From contig NZ_JQFA01000002.1 in the NCBI RefSeq assembly GCF_000763385.1, forward strand, positions 3,472,001 to 3,536,000: a stretch of DNA of 64,000 nucleotides, given 5' to 3'. The translations under genes and the position numbers were made by a program. Below are positions 16,470-25,613 of the stretch, piece by piece. A model generated the notes under the pieces. It did no database searches, was not told the DNA's origin, and saw nothing but the letters and a program-made list of their open reading frames with translations. Position 1 is the first letter of the stretch. Each line of letters starts with the position of its first letter. Source of the DNA: Leptolyngbya sp. KIOST-1. Lineage in GTDB: Bacteria; Cyanobacteriota; Cyanobacteriia; Phormidesmidales; Phormidesmidaceae.

Positions 16470-18107
16470 CTAGGGCTCGTCGGTCCTACCGTTTAGATGT
16501 CGCAGTAACTCCTGCACCTCAGGCGAAAGCTCAAGCGGTAGATAGCTGGAGCGCAGGTGCAAATCGCGCTGGGGAAAGGGTACTTCTAGTTCGTGGCGAC
16601 GCAGACTGGCTTCGATCGCAAAGTACAGGTCGCTCTTAATTACCAGCTGACGGCTGGGCTGGGCTATCCACACCAGCAGCTCAAATCTGAGGGCGCTGTC
16701 GCCAAAGCCCAGGAAAAAAACCTGGGGCGATGGGGCCGAGAGAATTTCCTGGTTTTTTTGGCAGGCTTCGAGCAGGGCGACTTTGACCATTTGGGGGTCG
16801 CTCTTGTAGGACACCCCTACCGGCAGGCGAATGCGCGACACCGGATTGCCGTGACTCCAGTTGACCACTTCGGTTTCTAAAAAGCGGGAGTTGGGCACAA
16901 TCATCGACACCTGATCTAGGGTGCGAATTTCGGTGCTGCGCGAACCAATGCGGGCGACGGTGCCTTTGATCTCACCAAAGTCAACAAAGTCGCCCACCTG
17001 CACTGGCCGCTCAAACACCAGTACCAGTCCGCTGACGAAGTCTTTGACCAGCCCCTGGAGACCCAGGCCCACCCCAATCCCCAGACCGCTGGCGATCAGG
17101 GCAATGGAGCTGAGGTCGATGCCCCAGAGTTGGAGAACGACCACGGTGCCCAGCAAGATCAGGGTGTACTTAGAGAGCACCGCGATCGCCTCCTGGGCCG
17201 CCAGGCTGATGCCCGTAGCCCGCAGCAGCCGCAGCCGCAGCACATTGGTCAGGGCGCTGGCCACAACGATCATGGTCAGCAGCACCGCCACCAGCAGCAG
17301 CAGCCCCAGCAGTGAGTAGGAGCGGTTGCCCAACATCACACTCTGATCCAGCAGCCCCTCGCGCAGGCTCTGGGTGACTCGAAAGCTAATCCGGCGCGTG
17401 AGTGGGAACAGGTTGGCAATGTAGGCTACTGCCGCAAACAGGATGGCGCAGCGCACCAAAAACAGCGACACTCGAAACAGCAGGTTGAGCCCGGAGGTCT
17501 GGTGCTCGGGGTTGTCTGGGTCGATGGCGGAGATGGCAAATCGATTTAAAAAAGGCCCTAGCCAGCACTGCCAGAGCCATCCAGTCAGCCAGTACAGCGC
17601 CAGGGCCGCGGCCAGGGCGGCCAGGGATTTGGCTAGCGCCCGCCCCAAAAAGCCCTCCTGGCGATCGCGGTAGGCCTGGGTCAGGGCGGCATCGATGGCG
17701 TTAACCCATTGCTCAGCCTGGGCCTCGGGACTGCTGGCTCCCCCCACCTGGGCATCGGCACTGGTCACCGTCATGATGTAGCGATCGCCTGCGAAAATCA
17801 CTGGATTGCTGCTCTGGGCCACGCCGTTACCGCCCTCTACGCGGCGAATTTCGGCCTGCACCGCGACCAGCTCAGGACTGTCGATCAGCGGATCCAAGTT
17901 GGTTTGGATGGCCAGGGCGCGCTCTACCGCCGTCAGATCACCAGCGGCGGGTACGTTGAACAGAAACAGCCCGTCGAGGAGCACCGGTTCGGTTGCGTTG
18001 GCCTGGGCCAATCCTGGGGCTGCCCCCCATCCATGCAGCACCGCCGCCAGGACCAGACCGCAGACGAAGCGGGCTAACCAGCGTGGAAAGGACACTCCTG
18101 GAGGCAT
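16470..18107 (-). CDS. MscS-family mechanosensitive ion channel
   Basis: A 545-residue protein with a signal-like N-terminus (about 8-35), a periplasmic segment to about 155, and several membrane helices. The MscS pore and beta domain follows: SKYTLILLGTVVVLQLWGID, then LSSIALIASGLGIGVGLGLQGLVKDF (the glycine-rich TM3 pore helix) and VSGLVLVFERPVQVGDFVDF with GTVARIGSRSTEIRTLD. By family knowledge it opens under membrane tension and protects against hypo-osmotic shock. The long N-terminal domain resembles other cyanobacterial MscS paralogues. The GIDE-domain gene lies upstream on the same strand, 59 bp away. Confidence 0.9.
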   Translation of the reverse strand: MPPGVSFPRWLARFVCGLVLAAVLHGWGAAPGLAQANATEPVLLDGLFLFNVPAAGDLTAVERALAIQTNLDPLIDSPELVAVQAEIRRVEGGNGVAQSSNPVIFAGDRYIMTVTSADAQVGGASSPEAQAEQWVNAIDAALTQAYRDRQEGFLGRALAKSLAALAAALALYWLTGWLWQCWLGPFLNRFAISAIDPDNPEHQTSGLNLLFRVSLFLVRCAILFAAVAYIANLFPLTRRISFRVTQSLREGLLDQSVMLGNRSYSLLGLLLLVAVLLTMIVVASALTNVLRLRLLRATGISLAAQEAIAVLSKYTLILLGTVVVLQLWGIDLSSIALIASGLGIGVGLGLQGLVKDFVSGLVLVFERPVQVGDFVDFGEIKGTVARIGSRSTEIRTLDQVSMIVPNSRFLETEVVNWSHGNPVSRIRLPVGVSYKSDPQMVKVALLEACQKNQEILSAPSPQVFFLGFGDSALRFELLVWIAQPSRQLVIKSDLYFAIEASLRRHELEVPFPQRDLHLRSSYLPLELSPEVQELLRHLNGRTDEP

Positions 18108-18166
18108 GGAGGGGGGGGCTTAGACGTCGTGATCAGCATAGCGCTTGGGGTGGGGGGTGAGGGGGA

Positions 18167-18961
18167 TTAGCTGAGCAGGGCGGCCAGCAGCAGCACTGCT
18201 CCCAGCCCAAAGCAGGCCACCATAGACCAGAGGGCGATTTGGGCACTCTGGCCCACGCTCTTGGCCAGGGCGTCGTGGGATCGGGTGGTGATGATGTAGG
18301 GCTGGTCGGGCTGGGTGGGCTGCTCAATGGCGACGCTGCCGATGCGGTCGCTGGCGGTGCCCACAACCAGCACCGGGCGATCGAGGGGCAGCACGGATTC
18401 TCTGTAGCGGTAGCCCAGGGTTCGTCGGGAGCCGCCGCCATCGCCGCCCAGCACCAGCGAAAACGGCCCGTAGGAGAGCATGCCCCCGGCGGGAGCCCCA
18501 GGGCGAAAGTCGTTGAGCACCTCTACCGATTCAATGTTGGCTCCTTCAGGATTCACCTGCACCTGTCCAGCCGCATCCACCAGCTCAAAGGGAATCCGCT
18601 GCTGGTGATCGCTGACGGTCTCTGAACCGCGCTGGGTGCGGGTGGTCACGTTGCCGCTGCTGTCTTTTTCGCGCACGGTTTCTTCGTACTCGCGCACCAC
18701 GGTGCTGGTATAGCTGACGCAGGGCACCTGCTTAAATTCTGAGAGCAGCGGGGTCGAGGGTTTGGGGGTGCCCCACAGCCACACGTAGTCGCGCCAGTCA
18801 CCGCCACCAATTTCCTTGGAAATAGCGGTGGCCATAGCCTCCAGGTCGGTGCTCTTGGAGGCACGGGCCAGCTTGATCTGGTTACAGCGGCGCTGCTGGC
18901 GGTTTTGCACCCACCAGAGCACGGCCCCAGCGACAATAAAAATAATGCCTGCGATCGCCAT
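18167..18961 (-). CDS. GIDE-domain (E3 ubiquitin ligase-like, MULAN-type) membrane protein without RING
   Basis: A 264-residue protein with one N-terminal membrane helix (AIAGIIFIVAGAVLWW) and one at the C-terminus (ALWSMVACFGLGAVLLLAAL), with a large soluble middle. The middle (VSYTSTVVREYEETVREKD, then IPFELVDAAGQVQVNPEGA and LGYRYRESVLPLDRPVLVVG) matches the GIDE domain named after mitochondrial MULAN/MAPL ligases. No RING finger cysteines are present, so ligase activity should not be assumed. Its role in bacteria is unknown. It lies just upstream of the MscS gene on the same strand, 59 bp apart, and they may be cotranscribed. Confidence 0.75.
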   Translation of the reverse strand: MAIAGIIFIVAGAVLWWVQNRQQRRCNQIKLARASKSTDLEAMATAISKEIGGGDWRDYVWLWGTPKPSTPLLSEFKQVPCVSYTSTVVREYEETVREKDSSGNVTTRTQRGSETVSDHQQRIPFELVDAAGQVQVNPEGANIESVEVLNDFRPGAPAGGMLSYGPFSLVLGGDGGGSRRTLGYRYRESVLPLDRPVLVVGTASDRIGSVAIEQPTQPDQPYIITTRSHDALAKSVGQSAQIALWSMVACFGLGAVLLLAALLS

Positions 18962-19287
18962 ATGTCGTGCTCCCGAACCGATGACTCATTCTGGCTCTCA
19001 GCATGCCCAGGTGAGCCCCACGAGTGGCCCCGACTTAACGAATTTGAACGAAACGGTGAAGGGAAACCGGGTTGCTCGCGTTACCTGCCGAAAGGTTTTG
19101 TTGCAAAACTTAAAGCGCTGCCGACTGTCCCAAAAGCCCTGATACACTGGCATGTAGCGATTTGGTTAGGCAGCTGCATTTTTACTGCCCAAACCGGACG
19201 TCATCGTGATGTCTGGGAGGGCTTTGCCCTATGCCATCTCCACCGGGCGATCCCCCGGCCCACGTTCACCGCGCCATCTAAGGACTC
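18962..19287. other. Intergenic region upstream of acsF
   Basis: 326 bp between divergent genes. It probably holds both promoters; I see no RNA gene, riboswitch or repeat with confidence. A short palindrome-like stretch (GACGTCATCGTGATGTC, about 19198-19214) lies 75 bp before the acsF ATG and could be an operator (weak). Confidence 0.4.
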
Positions 19288-20364
19288 ATGGTAGATTCCC
19301 TTAAAAAACCTGAATTTCAAGAGATTCGCCCAGGGGTAAAGGCTCCCGCCAAAGACACCATTCTCACCCCTCGGTTCTACACCACCGACTTCGACGAGAT
19401 GGCCGCCATGGACATCTCCGTCAACGAAGACGAGCTGCTCGCCATTCTGGAAGAGTTCCGGGCCGACTACAACCGCCACCACTTCGTGCGCAGTGATGTC
19501 TTTGAAAAGTCCTGGGACTCCATCAGCGGTGAAACCCGGCAGTTGTTCGTGGAATTTCTGGAGCGCTCCTGCACCGCCGAGTTCTCTGGCTTTTTGCTCT
19601 ATAAAGAGCTGGGTCGTCGCCTCAAGGGCAAAAACCCGGTGCTGGCCGAGTGCTTTGATCTGATGTCCCGCGACGAAGCGCGTCACGCGGGCTTCCTCAA
19701 CAAAGCCATGTCGGACTTCAACCTGCAGCTCGACCTGGGCTTTTTGACCAAGAGCAAGGACTACACCTTCTTCAAGCCCAAGTTCATCTTCTACGCCACC
19801 TACCTCTCCGAGAAGATTGGCTACTGGCGCTACATCACCATCTTCCGCCACCTCGAATCCCACCCCGAGAACGAGATCTACCCGATCTTCCGCTTCTTTG
19901 AGAACTGGTGCCAGGACGAAAACCGCCACGGCGACTTCTTCTCCGCCCTGATGAAGGCCCAGCCGGAAATTCTCAACGATTGGAAGGCCAAGCTGTGGTG
20001 CCGCTTCTTCCTGCTGTCGGTGTTTGCCACCATGTACCTTAACGACCTCCAGCGCAGCGGCTTCTACGCCTCGCTGGGTCTAGATGCGCGGCAGTACGAC
20101 ATCGAAGTGATTGAGAAAACCAACGAAACCGCGGGCCGGGTGTTCCCCGTCACGCTCAACGTTGACCACCCCAGCTTCTTCCAGCGGCTGGATGCGGCCG
20201 CCGCGGCCAACGCCAAGCTGACCAAAATTGCCGAGTCGAACCAGCCCAAACCGCTGAAGACCCTGCAAAAACTGCCCCACATTGCCGCCATCGGCTGGCA
20301 GCTGGTGCAGCTCTACTTCCTCAAGCCCATCGACACCACCGCAGTGCGGGGTCAGGTGCGCTAG
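19288..20364 (+). CDS. acsF: Magnesium-protoporphyrin IX monomethyl ester (oxidative) cyclase AcsF
   Basis: A 358-residue diiron enzyme that forms the isocyclic ring E of chlorophyll using oxygen (family knowledge). The diiron ligands lie in [20 protein letters not shown] and [18 protein letters not shown], with a later [14 protein letters not shown]. The start [20 protein letters not shown] is typical of cyanobacterial AcsF and the length is standard. The gene stands alone with its own hairpin terminator, which supports a single-gene transcript. This is the clearest evidence for an oxygenic phototroph in the window. Confidence 0.97.
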   Translation: MVDSLKKPEFQEIRPGVKAPAKDTILTPRFYTTDFDEMAAMDISVNEDELLAILEEFRADYNRHHFVRSDVFEKSWDSISGETRQLFVEFLERSCTAEFSGFLLYKELGRRLKGKNPVLAECFDLMSRDEARHAGFLNKAMSDFNLQLDLGFLTKSKDYTFFKPKFIFYATYLSEKIGYWRYITIFRHLESHPENEIYPIFRFFENWCQDENRHGDFFSALMKAQPEILNDWKAKLWCRFFLLSVFATMYLNDLQRSGFYASLGLDARQYDIEVIEKTNETAGRVFPVTLNVDHPSFFQRLDAAAAANAKLTKIAESNQPKPLKTLQKLPHIAAIGWQLVQLYFLKPIDTTAVRGQVR

Positions 20365-20418
20365 GGGCCGGAGTCATTTACCTAAGCCATTCACCGGAAC
20401 GCTATCCTCGTTTCCCCC

Positions 20419-20452
20419 AGCGGCTCTACTGTTGTAGTAGGGCCGCTTTTTT
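20419..20452 (+). terminator. Rho-independent terminator of acsF
   Basis: An 11-bp stem of AGCGGCTCTAC with GTAGGGCCGCT (one T-G wobble), loop TGTTGTA, followed by TTTTTT to 20452. It lies about 55 bp after the acsF stop. Confidence 0.88.
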
Positions 20453-20534
20453 GGGCGGTCTACGCCTGGCTTGCAGGACGGGTGAAGGCGGTAAGATGCA
20501 TAGGACTATGGCGTGAACTGGGAGCCGCTGCGTA

Positions 20535-21449
20535 GTGTCATCAACCTTTCAACGGAGCATTGGAGGCGGCCTGGTGGCTGTTGGGCTGGGGCTGGGTGCC
20601 CCGGCGTTGGCTAACCCACCCGATCTTTCTGTAGTCTCTGACCTGGAGGCGATCGCAGCACCGGTCGAGTTCTCTGTCCCCTGTCCCCAGGCCGCCGCCG
20701 AACTGAACGAGGCCTGTGCCGTTTCCTTTGCCCCCCTACCCAGCGCTGACGGTGACCCAGCGGCGGTCGTTGGCACAGCTGCCCCAGGGGGGCTAGACCT
20801 GGCCCAGAGGACACCTGCCGCCCTGGCCCTCGACCCGGAGGCTGTCGCCCCCGCCCTCGACCTCGACCCCGCCGTGATTGAGGGCAGCCCCACTCTGCGG
20901 CGCTGGCTGAATGACATTCCCGATGTGGCCAGCGACATTCGACACCAGCCCAGCTTTCGCCCCCGGCTGCGGGTGAGCTATGCCCAGTTTCCCTCCAGTG
21001 GGCAGGTGGGCGGTTTTGGGGCGGCGGTAGAGGACCTGTTTGTAGTACCGGGCACCGGGCTCACCGCCAGCGCCGACTATAGCCGCAGCTGGAACGGCGA
21101 TCGCGAGTCCTACGGCGCCGAGGCCCGCTACTACCTGCTGCCCCTGGGCGGCTACGTGAATATTGCCCCCACCGTGGGCTACCGCACCCTCAGCACCCCC
21201 GCCTACCAGACCGATGGCCTGGATGTGGGCCTGCGCCTGCTGCTGGTGCCCTCCCGTGGCGGCGGCGCCGACCTGGCCCTGAGCCAGCGGTGGGTCGCCC
21301 CCGGCAGCGAGAATGAGGTGGGGATAACCAGTTTGGCGATCGGCTACGCCGTCACCCGGCAGCTGCGGCTGGGCACCGACTTTCAGCTACAAAACTCCCG
21401 CTTTGGCCAGGACAGCCGCGTGGGGCTCTCTCTGGAACTGCTGCTGTAG
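20535..21449 (+). CDS. Predicted outer-membrane beta-barrel protein
   Basis: A 304-residue protein with a GTG start and a signal peptide (SIGGGLVAVGLGLGAPALA). A low-complexity Ala/Pro/Asp-rich linker (about 30-120) contains VSDLEAIAAPVEF and ALDPEAVAPALDLDPA. The C-terminal 170 residues have alternating hydrophobic strands (RPRLRVSYAQFPSSG, TGLTASADYSRSWNGDRESY, GYVNIAPTVGYRTLS, LRLGTDFQLQNSRFG) and end in VGLSLELLL, a typical barrel terminus. Function unknown. It converges on the orphan antitoxin-like gene. Confidence 0.65.
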   Translation: MSSTFQRSIGGGLVAVGLGLGAPALANPPDLSVVSDLEAIAAPVEFSVPCPQAAAELNEACAVSFAPLPSADGDPAAVVGTAAPGGLDLAQRTPAALALDPEAVAPALDLDPAVIEGSPTLRRWLNDIPDVASDIRHQPSFRPRLRVSYAQFPSSGQVGGFGAAVEDLFVVPGTGLTASADYSRSWNGDRESYGAEARYYLLPLGGYVNIAPTVGYRTLSTPAYQTDGLDVGLRLLLVPSRGGGADLALSQRWVAPGSENEVGITSLAIGYAVTRQLRLGTDFQLQNSRFGQDSRVGLSLELLL

Positions 21450-21459
21450 AGATGGCCTA

Positions 21460-21720
21460 TCAATTTTCCCTAAAGGGTAATGCCCTATCTCGTCGCTGCT
21501 CCCGTTGCCAGGTTACGGGGTCGGGAATGTCCTCAAATGGACGAACTGCGGCTAGTTGAGCCAAAAGAGTCGCTACTTTTTGCTGCTGCTCCGCTTTAGA
21601 TGGTGCAGCCAATGACCTGACAACGACAATATCTACTTCCTCAGCCTCACTCAAGTTAGGGCGATCGCCCAGCCAAGTGATCTGATTATTTTTGAGAATG
21701 GCCCGATAGGTCTGTGTCAT
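21460..21720 (-). CDS. Antitoxin-like small protein, apparently without a toxin partner
   Basis: An 86-residue protein: MTQTYRAILKNNQITWLGDR, a middle EEVDIVVV, and a tail with FEDIPDPVTWQREQRRDRAL. The style (short beta N-terminus setting out a DNA- or dimer-binding fold, then a charged tail with a PxxWQxExRxDRxLP-like motif) matches small cyanobacterial antitoxin-type proteins, from memory. Such genes usually precede a PIN-domain toxin, but here the downstream side is the convergent barrel gene. It is therefore an orphan or has another role. An AT-richer composition hints at transfer (inference). Confidence 0.55.
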   Translation of the reverse strand: MTQTYRAILKNNQITWLGDRPNLSEAEEVDIVVVRSLAAPSKAEQQQKVATLLAQLAAVRPFEDIPDPVTWQREQRRDRALPFREN

Positions 21721-21725
21721 GGGAT

Positions 21726-21972
21726 TAGAGATCCTGTGGTTTCAATCCTAGCGTTTCCTCTAGCCCTGCTTAGGATTCAAGATTCGATACGATAACGTGG
21801 GATAGTCTTCGGCTGCCTACAGGGATTGAAGAAGTTGGGCCAAAGCAAATGTTACGCTATAGGCTGAATTTGCCCAACTGACCGTATTCCCTCTGCGCCC
21901 CTATGTTAGAACCTTCGCTGCTGCGCGCCCTTGTGTGGACCGACTACCGCCTTGCCGTCCTGTTTACGGTAT
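21726..21972 (+). repeat. Source of the 247-bp segment copied at 14339-14585
   Basis: Contains the whole upstream region of the DUF3177 gene and its first 23 codons. It is the native copy, since the reading frame continues intact here. It probably includes the DUF3177 promoter. Confidence 0.9.
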
Positions 21973-22496
21973 TTCTGCCGCTGGTGCTGTTGATCTGGGC
22001 CTTTGTGCAAAAGAACGAAGCCATTCAGCACCTGCTGACGATCTACTGGAAGGTGGCGAGTCTGCTGATGATCACCGTCTACCTGATGATTGGCGGCTTT
22101 AGCATTAGCTTTGTGGCCGGGCTGATGGCGCGGGTGCTGATTCCGCTATCGCTGTGGTTTTGGGTTGACCTCAACGAAGAAATTCGCGAGCAGCCGGGGT
22201 CGGTGCTCAAGCTCCTCTTTAGCGCCTGGCGCTGGGCGGTGACGCTGTATAACATCATTGGCGGGGCGATTTTGCTGGGCTTTGTGCCCTGCGCCTTCTC
22301 GGCGGCGCGGTTTGGAGCCGCCGATTGCCAGGTGTGGCTGGAGCCGCCGCTGCTGTACAGGGAGTACTTTCACGCTGGCTATACCAGCGGCTTTTTGGGT
22401 TTCTTTGGCATTTTGGGCCTGGCTATCTACGTGGCTTCGCTGGCCTGGTTTGTGTTTGTGCGCCTGGGCAAGCAGGGGCGGCAGGCGATTAACTAG
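21903..22496 (+). CDS. DUF3177 family membrane protein
   Basis: A 197-residue protein with about five membrane helices. It begins MLEPSLLRALVWTDYRLAVL and includes IWAFVQKNEAIQHLLTIYWK, VASLLMITVYLMIGGFSISF and a C-terminal FFGILGLAIYVASLAWFVFV. This matches the cyanobacterial DUF3177 family by recollection. A Cys pair (VPCAF and ADCQV) lies in a loop near 140-150. Function unknown. The 5' part of the gene and its leader are copied into the mosaic locus at 14.3 kb. The downstream small gene starts 21 bases later and is probably cotranscribed. Confidence 0.75.
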   Translation: MLEPSLLRALVWTDYRLAVLFTVFLPLVLLIWAFVQKNEAIQHLLTIYWKVASLLMITVYLMIGGFSISFVAGLMARVLIPLSLWFWVDLNEEIREQPGSVLKLLFSAWRWAVTLYNIIGGAILLGFVPCAFSAARFGAADCQVWLEPPLLYREYFHAGYTSGFLGFFGILGLAIYVASLAWFVFVRLGKQGRQAIN

Positions 22497-22517
22497 GGCG
22501 GTAGATGAGGGGTGGTG

Positions 22518-22817
22518 ATGGCTATGAGTCCTGGGTCGCGGCTAGAGCAGTACACCCTGAGGCGTCCCGAGTTGGTGCTGCTGGTCAGGGCCGACATTGA
22601 TGGCGAGGAAGACGAGGTGCTGATTTTTCGCGGCTTTTCCAGCTCACTAATGCACCCCACCGCCGCCGATCCGGAAGTGCCGGTACTGCCCGAAGCCGCA
22701 GAGATTCAGGCGATCGACATTATGGCTGGTCCCTATAACCCCATCAGTCCTCGATACCTGCAGCGGGGGCTGGCTTGGGCCGACATGCTGCCTTTGTTGG
22801 AGGATATGGGGGTTTAG
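22518..22817 (+). CDS. Small conserved hypothetical protein (99 aa)
   Basis: From the ATG at 22518 the product is MAMSPGSRLEQYTLRRPELV and continues through LLVRADIDGEEDEVLIFRGF, SSSLMHPTAADPEVPVLPE and YLQRGLAWADMLPLLEDMGV. The mix of a beta-like N-terminus and acidic loops suggests a small soluble domain of a type also seen in plants and cyanobacteria (DUF7734-like, low certainty). GTG codons at 22512 and 22515 are alternative starts. It follows the DUF3177 gene by 21 bp. Confidence 0.6.
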   Translation: MAMSPGSRLEQYTLRRPELVLLVRADIDGEEDEVLIFRGFSSSLMHPTAADPEVPVLPEAAEIQAIDIMAGPYNPISPRYLQRGLAWADMLPLLEDMGV

Positions 22818-22985
22818 AGCTTAGACCCTCAATGGTGCATTGCTGCGCGTTGGCGTTCGCGCAGCGTTCCGAAGGAAAGCCCCGCCTTAGCGTTATGCAC
22901 CCTACGGTAGGACTGTCCCCCTCATTACCCTATCCCCTCACCTTCCTCATCTCCACTCTGCAGAAGGCAGCTCAGCGTCTTACCC

Positions 22986-24353
22986 CTACTTCTCCCCTTC
23001 CCTCAGGTGCCTGGGCTGCCAGCCCTCATGGTTTTTCTGCGGGGCGCGGGATACCACCAGGCAGTTGTCGGGGGCGTCCTTGCGCACGACGGACCCGGCG
23101 GCGATGGTGACGTCGTTGCCGATGGTAACGGGGGCGACCAGAACGCTGTTGGAGCCGGTTTTGGTGCGATCGCCAATCACAGTCTGGTGCTTCTTAAACC
23201 CGTCATAGTTGGCCGTAATGGTGCCTGCCCCCACATTGACCTTGGTGCCCAGGGTGGCATCGCCCAGGTAGGACAGGTGGGCAACGTTGGTGCCTGCTCC
23301 CAGGGTGGATTTTTTGATTTCGACAAAGTTGCCAATGCGGCAGTTGTCGCCCACGATCGCTGCGCCGCGCAGGTGAGCGTAGGGGCCGACCCGCGCGCCG
23401 CTGCCCACCGTGCTCTCGCTCACCACCGAGAACGCCACGGTGGCGTTGGCCCCAATCTGGCTGTCTTCGATCAGGCTACCGGGGCCGATGCGGCTGCCCG
23501 CCCCCACCGCGGTGTTGCCCCGCAGGTGAGTTTGCGGCTCGATCACCACGTCGGGTTCGAGCCGTACGGTGGTGTCGATGGTGGTGCTGTCGGGGTCAAT
23601 CAGGGTAACGCCAGCGGCCATCCAGTGATCTTTGATGCGGTCTTGCAGAATGGCGTAGGCTTCGGCCAGTTGCTTGCGGCTGTTGATGCCAAAGATTTCT
23701 TGACTGTCGGCCACATCGACGGCCATGGCAGGGCTGAGGTCTTTGACCACGTCGGTGAGGTAGTACTCCTGCTGGTCGTTGTCGGCGCTGAGGTGGGGCA
23801 GCACCATCATCAGCTTGGCCCAGTTGAAGCAGTAGACCCCGGCGTTGATGCGCGGGTTCTGGCGCTGGGCCGGGCTACAGTCGCGGTGCTCGACAATTTC
23901 GGTAATCAGGTTCTGGTCGGTACAGAAGACCCGCCCGTAGCCGGTGGGATCCTTAAACTGGGCCGTGAGCAGGGTGGCGGCGTTGCTGTTTTGCTGGTGG
24001 GTGCTCACCAGGTGTTGAATCGTTTCGGCGCGCAGCAGGGGCACATCGCCGTTGAGCACCAGCAGGTCGCCGTCGAACCCTTCCAGGTAAGGGATCACCT
24101 GCTGCACGGCATGGCCAGTGCCAAGCTGCTCTTTCTGCTCCACAAAGGTGAGGCCGGGGATGTGGGCCAGGGCTGCTTTGACCTGATCTTGGCCGAAACC
24201 GACCACAATCAGCGTGTGGCTCGGCCTTAGCTCGGCTAGGCCGTCGATCACCCGTTCTACCATCGATTTGCCCCCTACTGAGTGCAGCACCTTGGGCAAA
24301 CTCGATTTCATACGGGTGCCGCGCCCAGCGGCAAGAATGGCGACAGCGACCAT
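22986..24353 (-). CDS. glmU: GlmU, bifunctional GlcNAc-1-P uridyltransferase / GlcN-1-P acetyltransferase
   Basis: From the ATG at 24353 the protein has 455 residues, the standard GlmU size. It makes UDP-GlcNAc for peptidoglycan and lipopolysaccharide. The nucleotidyltransferase motif is [18 protein letters not shown] (about 7-24), with [10 protein letters not shown] and NGDVPLL. The C-terminal half is a left-handed beta-helix of hexapeptides, with [33 protein letters not shown] and the catalytic-region [13 protein letters not shown]. The open frame extends upstream to 24965 but that part is repeat-derived and not coding. Upstream lies a G-rich tandem repeat. Confidence 0.96.
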   Translation of the reverse strand: MVAVAILAAGRGTRMKSSLPKVLHSVGGKSMVERVIDGLAELRPSHTLIVVGFGQDQVKAALAHIPGLTFVEQKEQLGTGHAVQQVIPYLEGFDGDLLVLNGDVPLLRAETIQHLVSTHQQNSNAATLLTAQFKDPTGYGRVFCTDQNLITEIVEHRDCSPAQRQNPRINAGVYCFNWAKLMMVLPHLSADNDQQEYYLTDVVKDLSPAMAVDVADSQEIFGINSRKQLAEAYAILQDRIKDHWMAAGVTLIDPDSTTIDTTVRLEPDVVIEPQTHLRGNTAVGAGSRIGPGSLIEDSQIGANATVAFSVVSESTVGSGARVGPYAHLRGAAIVGDNCRIGNFVEIKKSTLGAGTNVAHLSYLGDATLGTKVNVGAGTITANYDGFKKHQTVIGDRTKTGSNSVLVAPVTIGNDVTIAAGSVVRKDAPDNCLVVSRAPQKNHEGWQPRHLREGEK

Positions 24354-24429
24354 GGGAACGTCCTTCGTGGGTAGTGTGGGCCGAAGGGAGTATATCGCGG
24401 TTTGGGGAGGGGAGGGGAGAGGTGGAGGA

Positions 24430-24471
24430 GTGGATGGGTAGGTGGGTAGGTGGGTGGGTGGGCGAGTGGGG
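24430..24471. repeat. G-rich tandem repeat between FTR1 and glmU genes
   Basis: TGGATGGGTAGGTGGGTAGG-type units, G-rich on the plus strand. It lies 77 bp upstream of the glmU ATG and about 110 bp after the FTR1 stop, so unlike most members it is not at a stop codon in sense. Confidence 0.8.
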
Positions 24472-24503
24472 GGCGTTTTAGATTGAGGGATGGGTTGGGG
24501 TAG

Positions 24504-24522
24504 GGGCAAACGGGGTTTGCCC
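24504..24522. terminator. Hairpin GGGCAAAC/GTTTGCCC after the FTR1 gene
   Basis: An 8-bp stem (24504-24511 with 24515-24522). A nearly identical hairpin follows queF (35705-35726), and a decayed one lies at about 45401. This is a dispersed hairpin family placed at gene ends; there is no strong T-run. Confidence 0.45.
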
Positions 24523-24580
24523 TTATCGGAGGGGTGGAATTGGCAGGATGGGGGCTTTGAGTTTCCCAGGTTACCAATGC

Positions 24581-25504
24581 TCAGGATTGGCTGGGGGCGG
24601 GTTTTTGGGGACGGTCGGTGGCGGGGCTGAGGCTGCGGAAGTAGCTGCTGCCGACGAGGCCGAGAAAGCCCAGATAGGCCAAAATTTGGACTAAATACAG
24701 GTGGTCGCGGTAGCCGAGCAGGGTTTTGAGCACAATGCCGGGAAACTGGCGATCGCTCAAAATGGTGCTGCCATCCCACACCAGGGGGCCAAGGACACAG
24801 GAGGCCTGGGCAAAGCAGAGGTCGGCGGCGGGGTTGATTTGGCTGAGGTTGCCCAGGGCGGCATCCAGGTTTTTGCACACCGAGATCACCAGGCCACCGA
24901 CGATCAGCAGCAGCAGCACGCCCATGACCTGAAAAAAGCGCTTGAGGTTGATGCGCAGCCCCCAACCAAACAGGGCGAGGCCAATGAGTACCGCGCCCAG
25001 CAGGCCTGCGATCGCCCCTCCCCCCGCCGCCAGGCTGGTTTCCACGTTGGTAAAGACAAACAGCACCGTCTCAAACCCTTCCCGCAGCACGGCAATGCAG
25101 ACCAGGCTAAAGATGCTCCAGCCAGCGGTCTGGCTGTCGTCCAGGGCCGATCGCACGGTTCCCTCCAACTCGCCTTTGAGGCTGCGGGCCTGGCGGGTCA
25201 TCCACAGCAGCATCCAGCTCAGCATGATCACGGCGATCGCCCCAAACAGGACGTTGAGCAGCGGTTTGACCACCATTTGTAGCCCCGGCAGCCCCTGCTG
25301 AATCTGCTGAAGCCCCATGGCGAGGGCAATCCCCAGCATGATGCTGCCCGCCAGCCCCGCCCCCACCCCGGCGTAGGCCCAGGGGTTGAGGCTTTGGCGG
25401 TTGGCCTTGGCCAGGCAGGCCAGCACAATGCCGACAACGAGTGCCGCCTCTACTCCCTCGCGCAGGGTGATCAAAAAGGTCGGCAGAGCGGCGGTGAAAT
25501 CCAT
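24581..25504 (-). CDS. FTR1 family iron permease
   Basis: A 307-residue membrane protein with about seven helices and the two family-defining REGxE motifs: [14 protein letters not shown] (15-19) and [13 protein letters not shown] (near 140). These glutamates bind iron in the FTR1/EfeU family, which imports ferric iron through the plasma membrane. A periplasmic loop with two cysteines ([13 protein letters not shown], near 230) may form a disulfide. No efeO, efeB or multicopper oxidase gene is adjacent. The start ATG at 25504 lies 109 bp from the stop of the large upstream gene on the same strand. Confidence 0.85.
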   Translation of the reverse strand: MDFTAALPTFLITLREGVEAALVVGIVLACLAKANRQSLNPWAYAGVGAGLAGSIMLGIALAMGLQQIQQGLPGLQMVVKPLLNVLFGAIAVIMLSWMLLWMTRQARSLKGELEGTVRSALDDSQTAGWSIFSLVCIAVLREGFETVLFVFTNVETSLAAGGGAIAGLLGAVLIGLALFGWGLRINLKRFFQVMGVLLLLIVGGLVISVCKNLDAALGNLSQINPAADLCFAQASCVLGPLVWDGSTILSDRQFPGIVLKTLLGYRDHLYLVQILAYLGFLGLVGSSYFRSLSPATDRPQKPAPSQS

Positions 25505-25613
25505 TTTGACTGCGGTGAGGGAACAGGTGCTACAGCTATTGTGTCAAACAACTCCACCCTTTGCAGCCTGTGCCGGTAGCATTCAGCCCTTGCCCCTGAA
25601 GGGGCGGTGGCGC

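Noticed and set aside
23007-24230. A 407-codon plus-strand frame opposite glmU
   Set aside because: Shadow of the GlmU hexapeptide repeats; no ribosome site and no recognised domain.
22986-24965. A 659-codon frame longer than GlmU
   Set aside because: The first 204 residues are Pro/Gln-rich and cross G-rich tandem repeats and the FTR1 3' end; the real GlmU start [12 protein letters not shown] is at 24353.
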